Source: Proteles cristata cristata (lineage: Eukaryota; Chordata; Mammalia; Carnivora; Hyaenidae). From it: a DNA stretch of 64,000 bases. Positions 1 through 12,165 of the stretch are shown one piece after another. The stretch lies in assembly GCA_017311185.1 (NCBI GenBank), contig JAESUZ010002684.1, positions 930,001 to 994,000 of the forward strand. Direction: 5' to 3'. A model generated the notes under the pieces. It was not told the origin of the DNA. It saw nothing but the letters and a program-made list of their open reading frames with translations, and ran no database searches. The position numbers and the translations under genes are program-made. How positions within the stretch are numbered: position 1 is the first letter of the stretch; each line of letters starts with the position of its first letter.

Positions 1-847
1 AGACTTGCTTTGGATTGTTCTGGGATGAGAGTCACATTTTTCATGACTCAGCTATGTCTTACATAAGCATTTCTGATTTTTAAAAAAAGACGTATTTTTT
101 TATTCTAATAGGAAACCACAGCTGCTTGGTTATAAAAATTCTATTTTTTCCCCGTACTTTCAACGTGACCCAATTGGAAAAGTAGAGTATTGTGATTTTT
201 ATCACAGTGTTCGCATATCTCTATGCTTTACACTCATTCATATAATTCGATTCCTGAAGTTTCACGAGAAATAATGTACTTCATTTTCAATTGAAATGGT
301 CCCAGGTACCTAGCCAAGGTGTGTTCTTGACTGGTCCTCACGTAAGTAAAGGAAGAGGGAGAAGGTGAGCAGTAAACCCTGAGGAATCTTATGTAAAAGA
401 ATTGAAGGGCCAGTGAAACAAAACAAGATTTTAGTGGTAACCATGGCAACCTGCAATGGCTAAGGAAGAACATGTAGCTTTCAGGTCATTATTATTATTG
501 TATTTCAGCGTTTATTGACCACCTGCATGGGATTGGGCTAATCAATTTTTTTCTGGGGAGGAACAGACAAACGGAGATGAGGTTTCCCTTTAGGGAAACC
601 AGCCTGTTCTAAGAGCTTTTAATGAAGTTGGGACTGTCAGATGACAAAGAACAGTGAGTCCTCTCTGCTGCACCGTGGAGAAATTTTTAAAACTTAGAGA
701 CCATGTCAGGGAAAGGACCATGCGGTGACATTTACGCCAGAGACATCTGACAGGTAACAAGATATATGATAAAATCAGTGATGTGGAATAAAAGAAGCTG
801 AAGGTTAGGTTCAAGATTAATCGGGTTCTTGTTTGGGGAGACAGCCG
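1..847. other. Unique intronic sequence, nothing recognised
   Basis: AT-rich sequence with no supportable gene or repeat family. The only structure noted is a short inverted repeat at 581-600, with 9-bp arms GGTTTCCCT and AGGGAAACC around two bases. It is too small to mean much. Confidence 0.5.
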
Positions 848-848
848 A

Positions 849-892
<44 letters not shown>
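848..892. repeat. (ATT)n microsatellite
   Basis: About 14 near-perfect TTA/ATT units followed by an A/T-rich run. It is a likely length-variable locus. Confidence 0.95.
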
Positions 893-894
<2 letters not shown>

Positions 895-1244
895 TTTTTT
901 TGGTCAGCCATCTTCTCATGGGATCCCCAGGGCAGGATCTGTTTACTGTGGCAGCCTAATTAAGCCTCTGTTCTATCAAAAGAGAACCAGTGTTTCAATA
1001 CACCAACTTCGGAAATGCACTTATTTCTTCTTCATACCCAGATACAGGAGCAGAACTGTTATAAAGCAAAGACACAGCAGAACAAAAGAAAACGTGAAGG
1101 CTCATCTACCTTCCAGGGATGGGGCCATGTCTAGAGGGTGGGCAGGGCTGCAGAGCAGAGTGGCAGTGTTTAAGTCTGGCGTTTGTTGGGTTTGGTTGTT
1201 TGCCAAGTGAAAACTATTAGAATTATTAGCACTGCCTGAACACT

Positions 1245-1402
1245 TCCTCTTGGTCAGGATTGTTCAAACAAACCACCTGGGGGGTTTGCTGAAAAGGAGC
1301 ATTTTGATTTCAGTAGAGTCTTGTAGATTAACCAGAATCCGGTGGGACTCCAAATTCGGTCTTTCTAATTCCCACTTGATGCCTACGCTGATGATAACCA
1401 TA
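1245..1402 (+). mobile_element. MER5-like hAT fragment
   Basis: The stretch has the internal landmarks of the MER5/hAT-Charlie nonautonomous elements: CACCTGGGGGGTTTGCTGA near the start, an AGATT/CCAGAATCCGG segment and a TCTTTCTAATTCCCAC segment. It is heavily diverged and the terminal repeats are not clear. Family and orientation are tentative. Confidence 0.45.
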
Positions 1403-1411
1403 TTTTGTTAT

Positions 1412-1589
1412 GGTTAAATGTTTTGTTACTTTTGAAGAGAGAGAGGCAGAGAGAGGAGGAGACAGAGGATCAGAAGCAGGCTCTGAGCTTTCAGGGCAGA
1501 GCCAGACATGGGGCTCAAACTCATGAACCGAGAGATCATGACCTGAGCTAAAGTTGGATGCTTAAATGACTGAGCCACCCAGGTGCCCA
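1412..1589 (-). mobile_element. tRNA-derived SINE (SINEC_Fc-like), antisense
   Basis: It reads from an A/T tail through GAGAGAGAGGCAGAG to TGAGCCACCCAGGTGCCC, the reverse of the feliform SINE head. It lies next to a second antisense SINE. The flanks GATGATAACCATATTTT and GATGACTATACTTT are similar and may be an old target duplication. Confidence 0.9.
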
Positions 1590-1607
1590 GATGACTATAC
1601 TTTAAAT

Positions 1608-1819
1608 GTTTTTTTAATGTTTATTTATTATTTTTGAGAGAGAAAGTGAGTCAGCATGAGCAGGGGAAGCACAGAGAGGGAGGGAGACACAGAATCTGAA
1701 GCAGGCTCCAGGCTCCGAGCTGTCAGCACAGAGCCCGACATGGGGCTCTCAAAAACTGAAAACTCATGACCTGAGCTGAAGTCAGATGCTTAACTGACAG
1801 AGGCACCCAGGCACCCCCA
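1608..1819 (-). mobile_element. tRNA-derived SINE, antisense, with target duplication
   Basis: Complete antisense copy from TTTTTTAATGTTTATTTATT to GGCACCCAGGCACCCCC. It is flanked by ATGACTATACTTTAAAT (1591-1607) and ATGACCATACTTGAAAT (1820-1836), a 17-bp target-site duplication with two mismatches. Confidence 0.95.
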
Positions 1820-1836
1820 ATGACCATACTTGAAAT

Positions 1837-4800
1837 TGTAAAGCTCAGCTTTGTGCCGTAGATCACCTGCGGAACTTGCAAACACCCTGTGATCAGGCCA
1901 TACCCACACACCAATGAGATCAGCATATCCAGAGGGCCATCTAGGAGTCTGGCCCCACCCGTGGATCAAGGATGGCTCACAGATATCTTGATTTGGCTTA
2001 CATAGGATATCATGACTTTTCTTATACCTACAAACATGGGGACATCTCACATAAAACCCTTCTTTTTAGTTCTTCATTGAATAAACAACACCAGGATCAT
2101 ACTCCCACTTGGTTGTCAGCTGTTGTAGCTGAGAAGCAAGGTCATTCTTGCCTGGCCAGCCACTTTCCCCATTCCTCTTGTCTGCCTGTCCCCAAATGCA
2201 TTTGCTCTTGTGCCCCTGCTCAGAGGCCTATTCTAGCGCTTCCTCCTGGGTGGAGTAGTGCTACCCTTCCTTCAGGTCCTGACGTCCACACGGCAGAGGT
2301 GTTGGGTTGTTGGCCTGGATTGCATTGCCCACTCATTTGAGCATCCCCATGGGAAGCACTGACGTGGAAAAATGCCTGGGTGGGAGGAATCCAGAGCAGA
2401 GTTCTTGCCAGTGTCTGCCGTTTACTGCTCCATGCTTGCTAAACCTCTGGGTCGCTGAGTTTTCCTCCTCCGCAAAGTCACAACTTGTAGACTGGATTGA
2501 ATGTTCTTTGCATGCGCTAGCATGCCATCAGGCGCCATTAGGGATTCACTCTGCAGATTCTTACTGTTTGCCAGCTCTGTGCCAGATACTCCTAGGTGGA
2601 AGAGAGGGAATGAAGAGTCAGATTCAATTCCCCTACCGACTGGGGCTCTGAGGGCTGGGCAAGTTCTCAAGAAGCAGACAGGTAGAAGTGGGATGGCCAC
2701 CCAGTTTCACCTGCCCTAACAGCCTGGGTGGTACTTGATGTTCTGGTGGAACTATTAAAGCACAGATTTCATGTGTGAAAGGGGTCTGGTTTGGAGAAGA
2801 GGTCAGTTGGTCTCCATCGTTAGGAACAGATTGCAGTGGGAGGTTGGTCTAAGGAAGGAGAGTCTGTGGGAGGCCACAGGGAGGGGATCCTGCCCACCCA
2901 GCACCACGAGGGGCACCAAAGGGGAGGAAAGGTGCTCCAGCATCTGTGTTCATGAGCTCCCACGGGCCTGCGGTGGTCCCATGTGCTGTGCCCCCCGGTA
3001 TCCCAGACAAGTCCTCCTGAGCAAGCTCCAGACTGGAGACAGTGCCTCTAAGAAGGGGGCGGAGGAGTTATCTGGCCAGACCTGGGGGCCTCTTCGCACC
3101 CTCTGCTCAGCCTCAGCAGCCCCAACAGCATGAGATGCGTGGCCGGCTTCCTGTTCCTAGTGCCTTATTTCTCTCCTTTTTCATCATGCATCTTGTCATT
3201 TCTAGTCACCTAAGACTCCGCTGCTGAAATTCCCTGCCCTGATCTTTCCAAGTTGAAGCCACTGGTGACCCCAGGCTGGCGGGGTCCCGTGCGTGCTTGC
3301 TGCTGCCACCTAGTGGGGGTATCAGGTCACGTTGCCCCTCTCTGCTCACAGCTCCGGGCCAGCCTGGGACCTGCGTGAAGGAATCATCCAGACTCTGCCT
3401 CTGTGCGTGATGAGAAGGGCTCAGAAAGTGAAAATGTTTCCCAAAGGATACAAATACCTCATTTCTATCGGAACTGGGTTTTGTTGCTGAAAAAGGATTT
3501 TAGAAGCTAACTCTAAAAACACCCATGCGCCCGTCCCTTCGGCCTAGGGGCTGAACAATATTGGTTTGCAGAGTGAATGAACCTGGGCTCACGCGGAAGA
3601 AAACACCTGTTCCCACCCTGACTGAAGGAGAGCTGCTTTCTCCTGTCAGATGCGGGTGGTGGTGTCTTCTTTCTTTCCATGTAAGGAAGCGATTCTCCAA
3701 AGGGACCCACTGATCGGCAGAGACCCTCTTCCTGACACAGGGTGTGTCTCACTCTCCAGGCTGTGCTGTTATCATGATGTAATCTCTAAATCATAACAGC
3801 CACGGAGGTTTCAAACTAAGAGTGTAAATTCTACTCTTCGTCTTGCGATTCCCTCGTTTTAAAAAATCTACCATTTTTCTGGTAGAGTTCAATGGGAGAT
3901 GGGTGCTCTCTTCAGATCTCTCTGTCTTCTGTGTTCTGCCCTTTTCTATAAATTGGCATCCACCCATCTCCCTTTTCCTATTTCTGGATCATTCTGATGA
4001 TTTTAATCTCCAGATTTCTTCCCACAAAACCTTCTGTTCACCACGAAGATCCCCATTGGTTCTCATCTACTTAAGTAATTCGAACAGACTGAATTTATAC
4101 TTTAATTTTTGAGAAAATGTTCCTTTTAACAGTCTCGGTCTACTGGTATACCTGAATACAGTAAGAATTAACGACGAATAATGTTAATACAACTGCATAT
4201 ATATTATAATGACTAATGCGGTAATAAGCGCCCTGTTATTTTCCGTTCTCCTGAGGATTTCTCTGGAAGGTTAAGGATATTTTAGGACATAGCTAACAGA
4301 AGCCATTGGAATATTTAGTAGTCTGTAATTATTTTTGATTTATAGTATGTTGGTCAAAAGCACCTTTCTAGAAATAAATCAACAGCAGTTCGCTCAAGGT
4401 AAAAATAGGGCATAAACTGAAGTACGGTCATCATATTAGATTATACTACCATGTTATGTTTGCCACGTTTGGAGCTGTGTCACCTTTGATATTCCCATGC
4501 TGCATTTGTCTTGAGCTTTTGCTTTCCAAAAATATTACAAAGACTTCTTCCTCTGCTTTTGGTATCATTATGGTACCTGATTTGAAATATCAAATTGCAG
4601 CTATTTGAGATCATGGCAGTTTGTTGCTGGGAAGAACCTTAGTTGAAAAATACCAAGCCTGCTCTCTATATTGGCAATAGTGAGAAGCCCAGAGAAGCAA
4701 AGTATCCATCTGAAGTCCCATAACTCGATCTAAAGTACAGTTGAATTGAGTTCTCTTTTGATCATTCTAGAGTGTCATTCATTTTATTCCTGAATGCACA

Positions 4801-5507
4801 CATATGAATACATGGATAGATTCATGGTATACTTTCCGGTACATGCTGTATAGTTTCTATCTTACTTATGAGTGCTAGGTCTTTGTAAGACCATACCTTT
4901 CTAGTTTTTTCCCAAGAAGTGAAAGAGACACTTCCTTCAAGAATTTCTTAGCTTTTCAAAAGGTATAGGCAACTATGGCATTTAATCTTAATAATTACCT
5001 AGCTTAAAATTATTTCAGTGGCTGCCCAAAAAGAACAAACCTGTCAAGACGGCTTTAGAGGGCCATGTCCATCAGATCCCTGAGGCCACTGTGTTCCTAG
5101 CCCCCTGTGCCGCAGTCTCTGACTGTCAACTTCTGCAGGGCATTTAAATGGGCCCCTCATAAGATCCTCTGGCCATTAATAAGTGATGGAAGACCCACAT
5201 TTTTCTCTAAGTGGATCTATCTTAATGTGTTCAGATTTTAAGGGTGCTTTAACATGGCACCATATTGGTTTTTTTTTTTTTTAATACATTAAATGAGTCA
5301 CAGTGGCAAATGGATGTGTCTAGCAGAGTCAAGAAATAATTCTGTCTCCAAATACCTTAGAGAGATTTTTTTTCCCCTGCTGTTTTGTTCTAGGACAATT
5401 CAAGCCCAGATTACTGTAAGGATTGTGCATATCAATTTGTAAAATGATTTTTCTGGTTTATTCTTTTATATTCTAGCTATATTTTAAAATTTGTGAACAT
5501 AATGTAC
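1837..5507. other. Mostly unique intron, one weak L2-like stretch
   Basis: No gene or young retroposon was recognised. Around 2545-2690 the text runs GTTTGCCAGCTCTGTGCCAG and then a GCTCT...GGGC segment, faintly like an L2 3' end. I would not rely on it. The part at 2700-3400 is less AT-rich than its surroundings but is not a CpG island. Confidence 0.4.
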
Positions 5508-5615
5508 TTCTCTCTCCCTCCTTCCTTCCTCCCTCCTTTCCCTTCTTCCTTTCTTCCCTGCTTCCTTCCCCGCTTCCTTCCTTCCTTCCTTCCCTTCTTC
5601 TTTCCTTCCTTCCTC
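5508..5615. repeat. Polypyrimidine (CCTT)n tract
   Basis: About 108 bases made almost only of C and T on the + strand, with imperfect CCTT units. Purine/pyrimidine strand asymmetry of this length is able in principle to form triplex (H-DNA). It is likely a length-variable locus. Confidence 0.93.
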
Positions 5616-6736
5616 AAACATTTGTCCCAGCCCCTTTTAAGCATCAGGCACTTTGTTGGATGCTCTAATGCTTGTAATTTAGGAAAGATTACATTGCAGA
5701 TGTCGTTTCCTTCCACTTTTAACGTTCAGAACCATGTCAAATTCATTATCGTATTCTGAAAGTTCATGTATTATTTTACTTGGACCTTTATCATAATCTT
5801 TTCAGGGATATTCTGAAATCCAGCCTATTCCACACATTCCCTGTTACCCACAGAGATTGGACCTAGATTGTTCGTGTTGTGAGGCAGAACCCCTCCGTGC
5901 TCCGGGGTCAGTGTTGATCTTCCACGCAACCACCATTATCCATTCAAACATATAGCGGTACCATCTCATATCTTCTCATGTATCCAGAAGAGATTAATTT
6001 TGTCTTACACTCAATCCAGGGGACAGAGAGGGAGAGGCTTTCTGTCCATGTTTAAGCTGAGCATAGTGCTCAGTCATTAACTAGAAGGCTGATTTCCTAA
6101 GGAGCTGATGCCTCTGCCCTTCCAGAAGCCACAGCAGGCAGGCCTGGTGGGGGCTTCATCCCAGCATGGTGGCGTGTGGTGGGCTGCAAGGCAGCTGGAG
6201 AGGATCAGAGCCAGGCCTTGGCTCACATTAGCTTCTGCAGGCCCAGTGCGACCTGCAAATGGTGTCTGGGTTCCAAAGAAAACATGCCAGGCTTATGCCT
6301 GCTGATCCTGGGGTGGAGATGGGGTAGATGTCACTTGCTTTGAGGTGTTAGAGAAATGCTCACCACTGGTGCAGACTCCCTTTCGGTCCTGCTGCCGTAT
6401 GTGAGTGGCAAATGACACTTGAGCTGCCTGCGTTTGCTCATGGTGCTTAACTAGGTGATTCTTAGTCTTCTTTACATTTTCAAGATAAGTCTGTATTTGG
6501 GTTTTTTGTTTCCCTCCCCACACACATGGGACCTTTCATTTTCTCCTCAGCCCTTAGCATCATCTCAAGTTATCTTGATGTATTTTGTCAGGTGTTGATG
6601 TATCTTCTGCCATGTTTCCACATGGGGCATAGAAACATTGTGAGAGTGTTGTTCCCGTTCAGGCAGAAAATTACTGTTGAATGACTGAGTGAAGAAATGC
6701 CCCTGCCATGTTTCTCGTTCCCTTTATTTCATTTCC
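5616..6736. other. Unique intronic sequence, nothing recognised
   Basis: No supportable gene, RNA or repeat family was seen in this 1.1-kb stretch. Confidence 0.4.
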
Positions 6737-6902
6737 TTAAATGTTTATTTATTTATTTTTGAGAGAAAGAGTCCTAAGTAGGTTCTGCGTGGCCAGCACA
6801 GAACCTGACACAGTACTTGAACTCATGAACTGTGAGCTCATGTTCTGAACCGAGATCAAGAGTCAGCTGCTTAACAAATAGACTGAGCCACTCAGGTGCC
6901 CC
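6737..6902 (-). mobile_element. tRNA-derived SINE, antisense, shortened
   Basis: It runs from AAATGTTTATTTATTTATTT to GACTGAGCCACTCAGGTGCCCC. The CT-rich middle (GA-rich as read here) is largely missing, so the copy is shorter than the usual 200-230 bp. No convincing target duplication was found. Confidence 0.88.
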
Positions 6903-7104
6903 TTGTTCTCTTTAAATCAGGAGACCAAGCACCCAGGGATGAAACCATTATCTTGGAAGAACATCTGGGCCTCACATTCCACTAACCTTCTCAGTCTCTT
7001 GCTTCCACAAGGGCATCTGAATCTCCCTGGGGTGACATCTCTGGGACTATCTTGTGTAGGCTCTTTGCTTTGTGGAAAAGGCCCAGAAGACTCAGACACA
7101 CACT

Positions 7105-7185
7105 GGGGAATGGTGTGTGCCACTCCCTGCACTGCACCAGGGACACAGAGATGCATAAGGAAGCTTCAGTGCTATCTGCAGAGGT
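7105..7185 (+). repeat. Possible L2 3'-end fragment
   Basis: GTGCCACTCCCTGCACTGCA followed by GGGACACAGAGATGCATAAG resembles the conserved L2 3' segment (GCCAGGCACTG...ACAGAGATGAATAA). It is short and diverged, so the call is tentative. Confidence 0.35.
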
Positions 7186-7227
7186 CTGTACACCGCTGGG
7201 CCCATCATGATCTTCATTAAGGTTGTT

Positions 7228-7663
7228 AAAAGATGAAAGTGACTTGGCCGTGAGAAGAATGAAATCCTGCCATTTGCAGCAATGTGGGCGGAACTGGAGG
7301 GTATTATGTTGAGTGAAATAAGTACATCAGAGAAAGACATATATGTTTTCACTTAAATGTGGAACCTGAGAAACCTAACAGAAAACCATGGGGGAGGGGA
7401 AAGGGGAAAAAAGTTACAAATGGGGGGGCAGCAAACCATAAGAGACTCTTAAATACAGAGAACAAACTGAGGGTGGATGGGGGGCAGGGGAGAGGGGAAA
7501 ATGGGTGATGGGCACTGAGGAGGGCACTTATTAGGAGGAGCACTGAGGGTCATATAGAAGCGATGAACCACGGGAATCTACCCCCAAAACCAAGAGCACA
7601 CTGTACACACTGTATGTTAGCCAACTTGACAATAAATTATATTTAAAAAAAAAGATGAAAGTG
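7228..7663 (+). mobile_element. 5'-truncated carnivore L1 (3' end), with target duplication
   Basis: About 400 bp of L1. It covers the last codons of ORF2 (the RNEILPFAAMWAELEGIMLS-like segment) and the 3' UTR (ATCTACCCCCAAAACCAAGA, then CTTGACAATAAATTATATTT and an A run). It is bounded by AAAAGATGAAAGTG at 7228-7241 and again at 7650-7663, a perfect 14-bp target duplication. It is strongly 5'-truncated and cannot move by itself. It belongs to the same 3'-UTR type as the copy at 50111-51257. Confidence 0.95.
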
Positions 7664-8950
7664 TTTATAAACTATGGTTCTAGATACAAACAGATGGATA
7701 AGACAGAGCTGTCAGACAGTGAGTACGTACTGAATAGTATGCAGGGCACTCTGTATAAATCGCTTAACTGTTAAGGACCGAATCTCCAGTTAAAAAGAGG
7801 AAACAGGCATGGAATATTCTTAATTCGTTTTCATTCCTAAAATACAAAAAATATATGTAACCAGAAGATTCTGTGTGCATGGTGACCATCAGCATCAGCC
7901 CCTTTGGTACAGGTATGAGAACACAGGGTGAGGTGCTCGTAACTCGATTTACAGATAAGAGGCTCAGGAGGAAAGACGACAAGCGATGGGTCCTCTGCCT
8001 CAACATTTCTCTTTTGCTTTGCTTATCTTCCATTTCCTCCTGTCCTGCCTCATCTCACGGTTTGTCTGTTTGGTGAATGTTTCCAAGCCCCACTTAGAAC
8101 GTGTGCTCCTGCATTTCTATTTCCTGCATGGTCAGGCCCGGTGGAGTTCAGAATATGGCTGTCCGTTTGTTTCCCCATGGCTGTAATCTCCCGGAATGAG
8201 TTAACTTGAAGATCTGTAATTGTTTTCAGCAGAAATCTAGCTCCAAAGTGAAAATGTACAGCAGAGAGAGAGGTAAAGAGAGACAGATAGAGAGAAGCCA
8301 AAGAGGAGCAATATAGCACCATCCGAATCGAGCTGACAGTGTTTTCCTTGGGAAGCTTGGGTGTTATGGAGGCTGGCCAGTGGCCCTCTGCAGACCAGTT
8401 AAGGTCCAAGGTCACTTACTCACCTTGATCAGCAAAGATACAAAGGAACCATTTAGAGCTAAAAACACTAACAATTATTTGTCCTGGACCCGCTGTGGAG
8501 AACGTCGGCCACTCCAAAAGCTGCAGTCTTCTGTATACACAGATCACTGAGCTTTGCACCATGAAAGCCTGTGGCCCGGCCCGCAGCTGAGTGTCCGGGG
8601 CTCACCTGCGACGCAGACCTGGTGTCTGGTCTACAAGGCACCTTGCAGACCCAGCAGCTGGAGCTGTCCCAGGTACCAACCAGGCCAGAGCCTTGCTAGT
8701 GGAAGTCGTGTCCATGTACCCAGTAGCACAGGCACCACGGAGGGGACTCTCCAGCCCCACCGTGAACATTCTGAATCAGACTTCATTTTACCAGGATTCC
8801 CAGTTAGTTCACGTGCACAGTAGGTATTAAGGAACACTCCTGTAAAACTCAGTCAAATCCTCTTTTTTGTGGAGCTTGGAGGTAGGACATGAAGAGTGTC
8901 ACAAACACCAGGTGGGACAGAACAAGACGGACATCAAACCAAAGATAGCA
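7664..8950. other. Unique intronic sequence, nothing recognised
   Basis: No supportable gene or young repeat. The segment at about 7905-7980 (ACTCGATTTACAGATAAGAG) is weakly reminiscent of MIR/L2 but not callable. Confidence 0.4.
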
Positions 8951-9170
8951 GGGGCACCCAGGTGGCTCTTGCAGTTAAGCATCCACCTTTTTCCAGCACG
9001 GGTCACGATCTCCTGGTTCATGAGTTTGAGTCCTGCGTCAGGCTCTGTGCTGACAGCACAGAACCTGCTTGGGATTCTCTCTCTTCCTCTCTCTCTGCCC
9101 CTCCCCTGCTCATGCTCGCTTGGTCTCTCTCTCTCTCTCAAAAATAAATACACTAAAATTTTTTTTAAAA
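8951..9170 (+). mobile_element. tRNA-derived SINE, sense
   Basis: Head GGGGCACCCAGGTGGCTC, then TCATGAGTTTGAGTCC and GGCTCTGTGCTGACAGCACA, a (CT)-rich block, and the tail AAAAATAAATACACTAAAAT. It runs in the direction of PRKG1 transcription. Confidence 0.93.
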
Positions 9171-9617
9171 AGAAAGAAAAGGACAGAGCACAGAAAAAGC
9201 AGGGACAGAACAACACAGAGGGCACGGGGCTATGAACAGATGAATTCTGAAGCTAATTTCAAGTCAGAGCTGCTCTCTGGGTACTGGGATATCTTGCTGT
9301 GCAGCTGCTCAGTCCATGGCCCTTGTTTCTTACTCTCCTGGAAACTTCCAGCAAATTCTTTTTAGCTGACGTAATGTGCCAGTAGCTCTGACTTTGTCAA
9401 TCTCAAAAATCCTCAGAAGCACACCATCCCAAAGGACTTACATTCTTTAACTCTTATTCCCAGTCTGGTTTCTTGTTTTTCTGAAAAAGTTTAGCTTTGT
9501 GGAAAGTTGAATTTTAATACCGCTTTATGGCTTCACCAGGTCCCGATAAAGCTATGAGGGGAAGGCATGGGGGCTTCCAGAATAGTAGTGCCAGGAATCT
9601 GGCAAGTTCTTTCCCTA
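9171..9617. other. Unique intronic sequence between two SINEs
   Basis: Nothing recognisable in this stretch of about 450 bp. Confidence 0.4.
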
Positions 9618-9632
9618 AAATTAAATGGGGGA

Positions 9633-9842
9633 TGAGGTGCCTGGGCAGCTCAGTGGATTGAGTGTCTGACTTCGTCTCAGGTCACACATGATCTCACAGT
9701 TTGTGGGTTCGAGTTCCATGGCAGGCTCTGTGCTGACCGCTCGGAGCCTGGAGCCTGATTTGGGTTCTGTGTCTCCCTCTCTCTCTGCCCCTCCCTTGCT
9801 CATACTCTGTCAATCTCTATATATCTCAAAAATAAACATTAA
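9633..9842 (+). mobile_element. tRNA-derived SINE, sense, with target duplication
   Basis: Begins GAGGTGCCTGGGCAGCTCAG and ends with an AAAAATAAACATT tail. The flanks AAATTAAATGGGGGA (9618-9632) and AAATTAATAAATGGGGGA (9843-9860) form the target duplication, with a 3-base difference inside the A/T part. Confidence 0.94.
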
Positions 9843-9860
9843 AAATTAATAAATGGGGGA

Positions 9861-10559
9861 AAAGAACCCTCCCAAAATGGACAAAATAGGTATTTTAAGA
9901 GTCTGGCAATTGGCCAAAGGCCCAGGATCATTTGGGAAGTGTTTATTAAGGGAAGCTATGGAACCCTGGGTAAGAGTGAGAGTGTGTGGCCCTTTGTGCC
10001 TGGGACCTCATCACTGCTCAGTACTTCACTGTGATAATTCCATCAGGGCACAGCGGCTGCGAAAACCAGCACTCAGTTACTAGAGAGGATGGGTTTGATT
10101 TGGAGCAGAGAGTAGAAAAACCACAGGTCCCTGGGTGGTGTCAGAAACGATAGTGATCTGGGTGGCGCACGGAGGGGAAGGTCAGCGTTGCAGCTAGCCT
10201 GTTGTCTTCCTTGTTGGGAAAAGCCGCAGAATAGCACGTTGCCAGTAATTTCATAGGGAAAGCGAGAGCGTGAGATGGTGGCAGTGCGCCGTGAGAAGTT
10301 CTCCAGTACCCCATGGGTCCGCAAGTCTGAGCACCTGTGTGAGGCTGTGCTCACAGTCAGGAGAGATGAGGAAAGCCTGACCTCCATGTTCCTACCTTCA
10401 TGGAACATGAGGCCGTGCACGAAAACAGAGGAGATGCAAGAAGACACACGGGCAAGTAGAAGCCAGTGTGGATTTAAAGTGCGTTCTGCAGCCCTTACAA
10501 GCTGGAGCGCACCTCTGACCAGTCATGGCTGATGATTAGGCTATTCTGAAACAGAAGCA
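9861..10559. other. Unique intronic sequence, nothing recognised
   Basis: About 700 bp without a recognisable gene or repeat. It contains rather more CpG dinucleotides than its neighbours (10150-10340), but not enough for an island. Confidence 0.4.
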
Positions 10560-11566
10560 ATCACTACAAAGCTAAATTTAAAAATAAAATTAAGATACTA
10601 AAAATTTTTGCAGACCCATCCACACTCTCAGAGGGAGATGCAGTCCACAGAATTAATCCAGGCATCTTGCTAAAGAAAGTAAGAATAACAATGATAAAAC
10701 CTCAAAAAGAGCAACCTCTGGTGGGAAAACCAGAATGCGTAGAGACTTACTACCCTGTATTACCTAAAATGTCCAGTTTTCATAAACATAAAAATCACAA
10801 GCCCTGTAATGAAACAAGAAAGTGTGACCCATCAGAAGGAGAAAAAAAGCCAAGGTCAACTGTCTGTGAAGCTGGTCAGTGAGAGACGTAGCACAGCAAA
10901 ACTTTACACCACCTATCAGGAATATGTTTAAAGAACTCTCGCAATGATGATTCACCAAATAGAGAATATCAAGAAAGACAAATTATTTATAACAGTGGAA
11001 ATTCTGTATCTCAAAAGTATAGTAACTGAGGAATTCCCTGGGGAAGCTCACCAGCAGATTCAAGATGGCAGAAGGAGGGACCAATGAACTGGGAGATGGA
11101 CCAGTAAGAATCATTCATCCTGATGAAGAGAAAGAGAAAGAATGTTGAAGAGCAAGCAGAGTCCCAAAGACCATTAGGATGCTGTGATACATTCTAACAT
11201 ATACGTAATACAAGTCCCAGTAGGAAAATGAAGGAACAAGAGAGCAAAAGGGGCAGAAAAAGTATGTGAAGAACTAAATAGTAATAACTGCCATAACTTT
11301 GGTTAAAGAAATTTAACATACAGATCTAAGAACCTAACAAACTCCAAACAGAAGAGACACAAAGATCATCACACCTAGGTACTTCGTCGTCAAATTGCTG
11401 AGAGCCAAAGAGGCCATCCCAAATGCTGCCAGAGAAGCAGAATTCATTCTGTACTGATCTCAGCATGAATAACAGCATGCTTCTTATAAAAAATAATGGG
11501 GCTTGAGAGCACTGAGATGTGAAGAAAATTACTGAAAACAAAACACAACAGAAGTACAACACTGTT

Positions 11567-11784
11567 GGGGCGCCTGGGTGGCTCTGTTGGTTGGGTGTCC
11601 AGCTTTGACTCGGGTCATGATCTTGCAGTTCTCGGGTTCTAGCCCCACATTGGGCTCTGTGCTGACAGCTCAGAGCCTGGAGTTTGCTTCATATTCCATG
11701 TCTCCCTCTCTCTCTGCTCCTTCCTTGCTCATGCTCTCTCTCTCAAAAATAAATAAACATTAAAAACTTAAGAAAAAAAAAGAA
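11567..11784 (+). mobile_element. tRNA-derived SINE, sense, in the ancient L1
   Basis: Well preserved head GGGGCGCCTGGGTGGCTCTG, then GGGCTCTGTGCTGACAGCTC, a CT block, and the tail AAAAATAAATAAACATTAAA. No clear target duplication was found. Confidence 0.93.
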
Positions 11785-11999
11785 ACCATGACAGCAGACA
11801 TTAACTGGAATCTACTTGAGGAAAAAAAAAAATACGTCAGAAAATATAAATATTTAGGCAGCTATAAAAGACCACATGTGTAATGTTTAACCCCCTTTCC
11901 CCTAGCTGACTGAAAAGACATAAAGCTATATAAAATAATAATTATAAAATTATTTTTAAATATACAAAATGTTTAACATATGAAATGTTTTTACATATG

Positions 12000-12165
12000 T
12001 TATGTTCATATATATGTATCATATAAAATATTAGGACATATAAAGATTATGTCTTTACTATGTCTTTACTATTACTATGTTTATATATAGTATATATATG
12101 TAATACATATATACATGCATATGTAATGTATATTACATATATATATTATACATATATATAATGGC
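12000..12165. repeat. Degenerate (TATG/TA)n low-complexity tract
   Basis: Alternating TATA, TATATG and ACATATAT blocks with several self-complementary runs, inside the ancient L1. Confidence 0.85.

Noticed and set aside
581..600. A 20-bp inverted repeat as a hairpin RNA or binding site
   Set aside because: The arms are only 9 bp with a 2-base centre, and no longer stem extends around it. It is too short for a microRNA precursor.
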